Source of the DNA: Mermis nigrescens
Taxonomy: Eukaryota; Nematoda; Enoplea; Mermithida; Mermithidae
Assembly (NCBI GenBank): GCA_036768485.1
Contig: JAVLUZ010000226.1
Span: 1-64,000 of the forward strand
DNA length: 64,000 nucleotides
Reading direction: 5' to 3'
The notes below the pieces were generated by a model. It had not been told where the DNA came from. It searched no databases and worked only from the letters and a program-made list of their open reading frames with translations. Positions 53,301 through 62,300 of this stretch are shown in pieces (the stretch's first letter is position 1; the number at the start of each line of letters is the position of its first letter). The position numbers and the translations under genes were made by a program.

Positions 53301-56300
53301 AAAGGCGAAGATTTGAGACTGATCAGCAATCCGAAAAGTTGTTAAAATACATGTAACGGGGATTGGGCGAATCCCCCACCAAAAAACGGTGGCTCCCCAT
53401 TCCCCCAAAGTCGGCGAATTTTGACTCCCCCTCGATTTTTAGCGAAAAGTTGTTTTTGGTCATTTTTATAAGGCGTTTTTTGCCGTTTATAAGCAAAAAT
53501 TTGAAGTCATCCACTCCATGCCGTCTAAAAGAGGCCGGGAACCCTCTGCCGAAATTTCGAGCCATTACGTGTCAGGCTGCGGATGTTGATCAGTCAAAAC
53601 AATAAGTCAGAACTTGCCAGTAAAGATAGAGAATAGGGTTTTTACTGAAGTTATCAGTACAGTGGCGTGACAAATGCGACAGACTTCTGGTCATTCAAAT
53701 ATCATCGGCGATTCATTCCAGTTCCGTTTTATAATCTGTACCTAATATGTACATATCATTTGCAGATTTATAACAGAAAGGTGCTTTTATTCTGGAATAA
53801 TCTGCTTAAAATTCGCATCGGGATAAATGCTTCATCGCAAATTATTCTAGTTTGAATTTAGCACGCAAATTCAGACTAGAACGGAACATTTGACAACCTC
53901 GAAGGTCTAATTGTACTTTCCTTGTGATTACATGTACGAAACAGCGTAAGAACAAGAAATCTGCAGTAAGCTTATGGATATAAATTAGCACGATGTACAT
54001 AGTGTGATGCTAAAGCTCAAAAAAGCAAGTCATTCTTAATTTTCTGCACAAACCAATTTCTAATAAACTTTGATCCTGATTTTGATCTTGATCAAGCATG
54101 ATCTTAACTTGATCCCGATTTCAATTTTTATATAGCGAATAGGATATATACACATAGACCACCCATTAAATATTGAAGCACACGTGTGTAAAAGGCAATA
54201 CAGGGGAGTTTTTCATACCCGCATTGTAGGTAAAGACTAATAATAAAAGACCCAGAAAGCATTTGCAAGAATTCCGACATTATTATATCCTAACACAGCG
54301 CACTTTATTATTACAAACTTGCAGATTTTGCCACTCTAAACACATTTTACGTACAAATTTCGCCTCTACACAGTCCTGCGGCATGCGTATATTCCACTAT
54401 AATGTCTATATATCTTCAAATCACACAATGTGATGCAATTTTTGACGAAAAAAGCTCGCAAAAGGTAATGAATTCAGTTTTTGATCACGCATACGTACAT
54501 ACATAAGACAAGCGTAAGATTTTAAAATTTTTACCAAATATGTAGAAACTTTAGAAAAAATTAATTTTTTCAGTTTACTTTGGAAAATCCAGCTGCGATA
54601 ATCAAATGCTCAAGAAACCCTACCACATTTATACAGATATTTGCAGGTCCTCGTATAACATAGTACACTTGCGATAATCTATTGTAGAAATTGACTTATT
54701 GCGCAAAAAGAATAAGAGACTATGTACCTAAAATGTTTCAAGCCGTCAAAAGATCTAGCTATGCCTATTGCAATTCTTGAACTTGTTCCCCTCTCTTCAC
54801 CCCTACCATGCTTATCTCTTTTGCACATGCATATTGCGAGATATGGTTCCATATTAAGTCAATGAACGGAACCGGGAGGAAGGTTTTCAAGACCAAAAAA
54901 TTAGAATTGTCTTTTTAGCCAAAACTCAATCAAAATCACGTTCTACAGAACTTAAAATTATGAAAAATAGTCATTCTTAAATTTAACAAATGCATAATCC
55001 ATTTAAACAGTGCGCGTAAAAGTCGTGCTTCGATTAAAGGACTATTTAATATGCGCTCATTGAATTATCTGTGATACATAGCTAAGTTTTCAATTTTAAC
55101 TGCATTCAAACCACAAAGCTTGCCTTCTGCCACAATGAGTTTCATTGCAAAAAACCTCGGTCATAGCAGAAAAAATAACTAATGACTATTGTATTGACAA
55201 CAAAATATGCAGGGAAGTGGCCCCAAATTTAAATTCGATGCAAAAAATTATGAAAACGATTTCGGAGCCTTAGGAAACTTTTTACTAATATGTACCGGCA
55301 GAGTGCAGACCCGTAGTCAGGAACCGGCCAGCATGATCTGGGCGGGGGTTCACCACCACCCCCAGAACAATTTTCACCCTCCGCAGAAATTTTTTCACCC
55401 TCCACCAGAATTGGCGATTTTTCGAAAGTTTCCGAAATTTTTCTGAAATTTCGTAGAAAAGATACTTTTGAAAGCGTTTTTAGTCATTTATTTATTTGCT
55501 CAAAAGTTTCAAATTTTCGGCGCTTCGCGCCATATACTCCTGTTTTGACCTATACATTATTAATTTATCCGAATTTTTGATTTTTTTTCGAAATTTCTCC
55601 ATGTTTTTACGCTCCGAGCAGCGTCAACGACAAAAAACTGTTTTGACGCGTGCCCACCATTTTTGGGCCCAAAAATGACACTTTAAAATTTTACCGCCCC
55701 CTCCCAAAATCCCCATGCTGTGTATGTCTGGGCGGACCTAGGATAATTTGGGTTATATGTATCTCGGAAAATTCGATAGGACAGGCAGTAAAAACCACAT
55801 TTTTCGACGTTTTCAACAAGCTCTATCCATTAGGACCCTAAAAACGAAGTTTTCGAATAAAAGTTTCCACATCTCTGAATTGAATGTGTAAAGAGTCATT
55901 TTTAACCACGCTGATGATAAATTAATGTAAAATATTTCATACATGGCGCGAAGCGCCGAAAATTGTAGGATTTTACGACAACGAGATGCAATTTTTTCAA
56001 CTTTCTTGTGCATAATCTTACCTATTGAAAATGCATTATCTTACCCCCTGCCCCCCACCTAAATACGGCCCTGCGCACCTGTTATGATCTGGTCCAACGG
56101 CCGAATACTTATATTCTGCGTTGACCTTGTTCGCTTGGAAAAAATTATTCAAACATTGCTTGCAATTCTCCAAAGTCCATCCGCCATGAATGTCAGCATG
56201 AAAGTCAACCATTTCGGACTAAACACGGATCAATTTTACTACAGTACATAATATAACAAGGATTTTGCACTTTATTAATGTTAATTAAAGGGGTTATCAA

Positions 56301-59300
56301 CAAATCAATAAGACCCATTAGCGACTGGACTCTTCGAAAAAATCTTGAGAAGCTCAAATTTCTTCATCTTTTACTAGAATCTTTTCAGCAAATCCAAATA
56401 CAGGCACGTAACATGACTGTAGAAATCCATTCAGAACAGAATATTCACATTTAGCCTTACCAGTCTCTTATTAATTAATTAGGATCTGCTTATATCCAAC
56501 AATGTGAAACAGTGTAAAAAGCCCATAATTCAATATTCTTTGATATCATTTCTATTTATTGATCAAAAATATATTAAGCTATACATTGTCAATTAAAAAT
56601 TATGCTTATGATTTCTTCTAAAAAAAGTGACTCAGCACGACGTTTTGGCGCCAGCAACTTATAAATTATTCTAATTAAATCAATTTTGAAGCAATTTTAA
56701 AATAAATTATATATTCAGAAAGCAGATTCCACAAGCTACAAAATAGCATATTAATGTTTTTGATCTGATGAGCATCCATTAGTGTACGACTGAAAAACTG
56801 TAGAAAATCCAGTGTATTTTTGGGTGCATTTAATTATCTCACTAAATTCAAAGATATTCTGAAAGTAATTTATACCATCACGTAGAGAATCGAATGGACT
56901 TTTAGAATCTGTATTACACTTTAATCATAGATGAAAGTATATAATTAATAATATTACAAAGAATGTGGCGCCAAAACGTCCCATTTCGGAATTTTCGTCA
57001 CCTATAAAAAGCACCGCTCGCAGCGCTGTATGTACACTGTAATCGTGTAGTATGCATGCAGTATTCGTATATGTTTGTAGGTCCGTAGCAATGGGCAAAG
57101 AGGCAAGCGCCCCCCTAACCGGAATCAAGAAAATTTTTGTTTCTCCCAAGGATCTCCCAGGAGAAAAACTGAAAAATTCTGCAAGTGCGTTTAAAATACG
57201 CCAAAACAAGATTTTAACGTAATTTTTGGAATTTTTCGGATTTATTGTTTATGTGAGAGAGAGCGTGTCTAATTTTTGCGAACTATTCATTATCTGTGTT
57301 GTTTTCTGGGTAAAGCATAAGGATTGAGTACAAAGACAAAACTTAAGAAATTGTTTATGGACTGGATGATAAGGAATCAGTTGTGAAGCGAGATTGAAGG
57401 ATAGATTTTTTGTATATGAGTATTTATGGAAAAATAAAGAATTTTTAAAATTACTCTTCGCCAACGTATAGAACTAGTCGAAGACCGATCAAAAAATCTT
57501 TTATCTTTGACTACATATCTCCAATAAGATGTCTGACTTAAAACTTTCAATCCTCGCCCCTCCCCAGCCAAAATTACATTCCGATTACGAGACTACACGT
57601 ATATGTATACGCGGTGGCGGATCTAGGATTTTCCTACGGGGGGGGGGGCGGTACCCCAACTTTTACAAAAACACTAAAAATGAGTCCAAATCTCGTTCTT
57701 CACGCGCGAAATAGCGTTTTTTCGGCATTTTACATTGTATAATTTTACTTAAAATGTCTTTTGACGCAATATTTTTTCGAAAAATTTTGAAATTTATGAC
57801 AATGTCGTGCGAGAAAATCACTAAATTTCTTAGGCTTTAATGAAAATCTGGCGCGATGCGCCCGAAAATTTGTGAAATTTAGGCGGAAGGACGTTTAAAA
57901 GCTTAATTTCCTGTTTTCACGCTAAACGTCGAAAATTTTTGATTAATAATACAAGAGAATCTATGCTAGAATAGCTGTTTCGGCCGTCGAAATTGTTTGA
58001 AACCTATTCTATGAGCAAAAATGACTTCCAAGTCGTCAAAGAAAGTAAATAAACGTAATTAATAGTTATAATCCGGCGCGCAGCGCAGGTAAAATTTGAG
58101 AAATTATGGTCACTGACGGCCAAAAATAATTGCAAATTACATATCCAGTCTTTATCTCGCCAAACATTTTTGGCCAATTAGGAGGCCGCCCCCCACACCC
58201 CTTAAATCCACCCCTGTGTATATGTAAATGTAAATAAATACCTGACAAACTTCCTCTGAAATCTTGTCAACATACGCTTGATGTTTCGAAATCATTTGAT
58301 TCTGCATGCTTTGTGGGCCTAAAAACGAATTGAATGTAGGGACAGAGATATAAACAAAAAATTAATGATCACTGAGAGTTTATAGTTTAGCTAATTTATT
58401 CTACCCTTATTTTCTCAACTTACAATAAATCAATTTAATGAGAGAATTCTGTTGAAATGAATATAAGAAATGATAAGAAAGCTCAAAAGAAACCAATTCA
58501 TCTAATTCATAAGAATACTTAAATATGTATGCTGAGATTAGAGCATCCTTTCTGACCAATAAAAGGAAGAAGATCAAACCTATTTTCGAAAAAAACAAGG
58601 CAACGTTTGTCCAAAAAATGAAACTTTAAACTTCTGACTTAAATTGTCTCGCGGAAAAAATGCGAATAAAACGATCATAAAATAGCCAAAAAATTTGAAC
58701 AAATTGTAGTCAAAAAAGAAAAATTTTAACACTAAATCACCTGATGAATGGCAATGCTGAAAAACGTCTGACCTTGACTACTATTTAACGTTGTTTCACG
58801 CTAAGAAATTCTAGTTTATCAGTTCGACAATTCAATTCCGTTTATAACATAATCAATTCATGTAAAAAAATTACCTTTTCCAGATCGTTCATTTAATTAT
58901 CCAGTCTATTCTGCAAGCTTGAAAGTTCAAATCTCCTGAGCGACTCATTTAATGCATGTACATATAATCTACATATCAACTTTCTTAGTATAACTGCATA
59001 TTAAGCTAAGCGCACCGTAAGAATTTCCGCTCTGGTTATGGCAAAACGCTCGTTCTATACAATTTGTCGTTCAAATTTTATTTACCTACATTTTTATCCC
59101 ATGATTTATCAAGTTGTGCTAAAGTACCTACATATATGGGAATATTGACTTAAATATGGCTTTATTTTAGTTTTTCCACAATATTTCAATAACTTTACAA
59201 GTAAGAAAACGATGCTTTATCTTTGACTTATATAAATTTATATAAGTTCTATAAATGAGTGTACTTTGACTTTTACAAGCAGACAATTTATGATGTTACT

Positions 59301-62300
59301 CACATTCATTTACTTTATGAGAAAATTTCAGCGTTTCGGAACAAATACAATTATTAAAATATGTATTCATTATGAGAACATTCAGATATGCAATGAACAA
59401 ACTTCGACAGGAAGTAAATTCTCCATTGTCCTTATTTGCCTTTCATCTTTACGCACTTTCGCTAATGCTTTGCAGAAATAAATTGCCTTCTATATATGGG
59501 AATGAAGCGGCCATGTTTTAATATCGATATATAAATATATACGTAAAGATAAGCCGTCAATAAATACTGCTATCGCACAAAACATTGTCTCTTTTAACTT
59601 TTCAGCCACATGGTAAAGTAATTAAATGATCCATATTTCAGATAGTTTCATTATGATGTACAAATTATAGGTTTATCTTGAAAAGTAAGCATTTAAGAAA
59701 AAACAGCTATGTATGATAAACAGTAATCAAATTAACCAGAAAAAGAAGATCCAAATAACGGAACGGGTTGTCCTTGAACGTTGCCAAATCCAGAATGAGG
59801 AGCAGCCGCTGGATTAGAAATCGATTCCAGTGACGATGCCTAAAAATTCACCGAATACATACAAATGCCGGTGTCATGCAACTTTTGTAAGGAGTTACAA
59901 GCATACATGCATAGTATGGGAATTCTAAGGGACTGAAATTTTAAAGAGCTTTTATGGGCTCAAAAAATATGGATTCGCGACTAGACAAAAACATCATTTC
60001 CGGCGTATCTGTCGATGCTCTGTTTTCAGAGCGTGGAACAGAAAAAAATAGGAAAAAATAAGAAGATTTCAATCAAATTTATCAACGAAGCACCGAAAAT
60101 TTGACACTTTTGAGCAAACAGATAGCTAGTAATGCTAAGTAAAGAAATAGCAACTTTTCTACGAATTTCTAGAATTTTTTTGAAAAAAAAACGCATTCTA
60201 AGGATAAAAAAATTTTGGGGGGAGATTTTACTCATTCACAATAAACCGAATTTTGTATTACAACTATTGGCCTTAAATATAACTTTGGAATGACCAGAGT
60301 AAGAATAGAATAAATCACTAAGAAAATAAACTTCCTTTTCGACACTTTCTAAAAACGCGTACCAAATCCGATTTGAGCCTAACAGAGAATATTATTGTGA
60401 TAATTAAAAATCGACTTGTATCCACCATGGACACGGGGCTTTAGATGGGGTTCGGATTGGATTCTTATAATATTGACCCCCCTCCGCAGGAACCCAAGAA
60501 TAAAATTTTTGCCGTTCTTCGCTATTTGGCGCAATTTTAGACAAGCCAGAACCCTTAAGAATTGAATTCGGATGCTGCAGCGAGACTCGAATCAATATTC
60601 CCAGAAACCTCTGAAGCGTAATTCGCTTATTGTCTCGATAAGCATTTTTTAAAGGGATTTGATCTTTTAATATATTTTTCCTGTTCTCACTCCCGTCGTT
60701 TGCAGCCTTTTTAAGCAATTAGTGGTTGATCAATTAAAGCTCTACTATAATTAAAATGCTAAAGGGTCAAATAAAATTCTGATTTACTGCTAATGCATTT
60801 TACATTTTACACTATATATTTTGTATATTTTTTTACAGTTTATATCTTGTATATAATAGAAACCAACAAGTGAATCTGCTTTCAAAATACTTCAGGAGTC
60901 AATGACTACCGTTACACATAGGCAGTCAAAAAGGTCGCGAATGAAGTCTCAATGTAAATTGCGAAATAAGAGCAACTTCAAGCCGCCTTATTGAAGAGTA
61001 AGACCATACATGTAACAGGCGGATGGGGGTGTCCCCCACCCAAAGCTGGTCGTCCTCTGCATCACATGAAGCCAAAAATTTCTGGCCTCTTCCCCCCCGA
61101 TTTTTGTGAAAAAAATGAATTTTTGGGCCGTTATAACGTGTTTTTCTGGCTGTTTTTGGCCAAAATTTAGAGGTCATTAAAAGCCTTCTCCCCTTGAAAT
61201 GGCCAAGCCCCACCCAAAATTTTGGAGTAAGACTTAAGTACGAATATGTATAAATTTACCGAATGTACGTACATATTAGGGATGAGACTGGCACCGGCAC
61301 TGGCAACAGCACCGGCGCCGGTGCCAGCCTAGTACCAGCGCCGGTGCCAGCTGATAATACAGAAAAAGATTGTAGCTAATTATCTCGTCTTTATTTACAA
61401 AACAGTATTACCGATTTAGCGTTTTACTCTAACGTTGAATTATATTCAGATGCAGAAATCAATACTCGATTCGTCAATAATAATTACATTTTTCGCGGTG
61501 ATTGCACTAAGATTTTGACTCATTCTGCACGCAAGTCGTAAAACATTGCGAAAGTAAAGCAAAAGTTTGACTGTTTGACATGGTAGGATGTTATCCAATA
61601 AATTAAATAATTCTTTAAAAACAAATTTCTGATTATTTGAACTCTATGTGGCGTTATTAGCAATTGGAGTCGACAGAAAGCCGACATGCAAGCTTACAAA
61701 CGAACATGTTTCTTGAGGAAGTACTTCAGGGCGCTTGATCCCTGCAAAATAGTTGCCAACTCAACCATAAGAAAATACGGCTGATTCCTGCAGAACTTTT
61801 GATTTTAAAAAGCTGTAGAAAATATGATGTTATACGCTTTTCACTGATCTGTTAGCTCAAGTGCATTAATTTTTCAATCCTTCGCTCTAAATAGTCATTT
61901 TAGACCATTTATAATTGAATTTTATTTGATTTATTTGAAAATTGGTTGATTTTATATTTTAACGAGAAAGCTTAGTAAAAAATGTAAAAATGCCAAACAA
62001 AAGGTAGTATTGAAAAAATTTTCAGAAATTTCATGCTTCACATCATTAATATGCGGTGAAAAAATAATAATAACAAGAGAAAGCTTACTATGGTAAAAGC
62101 TGGTGGATCTTACGTGAACATGAAGAAAAATGTGTACTTACATATGCGCATTACGAAACATAGCTGCATTATTGTTACTTTACCCCCTTAAACATATTCT
62201 CATAGACAAAGTATAGCACTATATTGGCACCGGCACCGACAAAAAAAGCGGCACCGGTGCACCCCTAGTACATATAATGCATTCGCACTCCGAAAACAAT

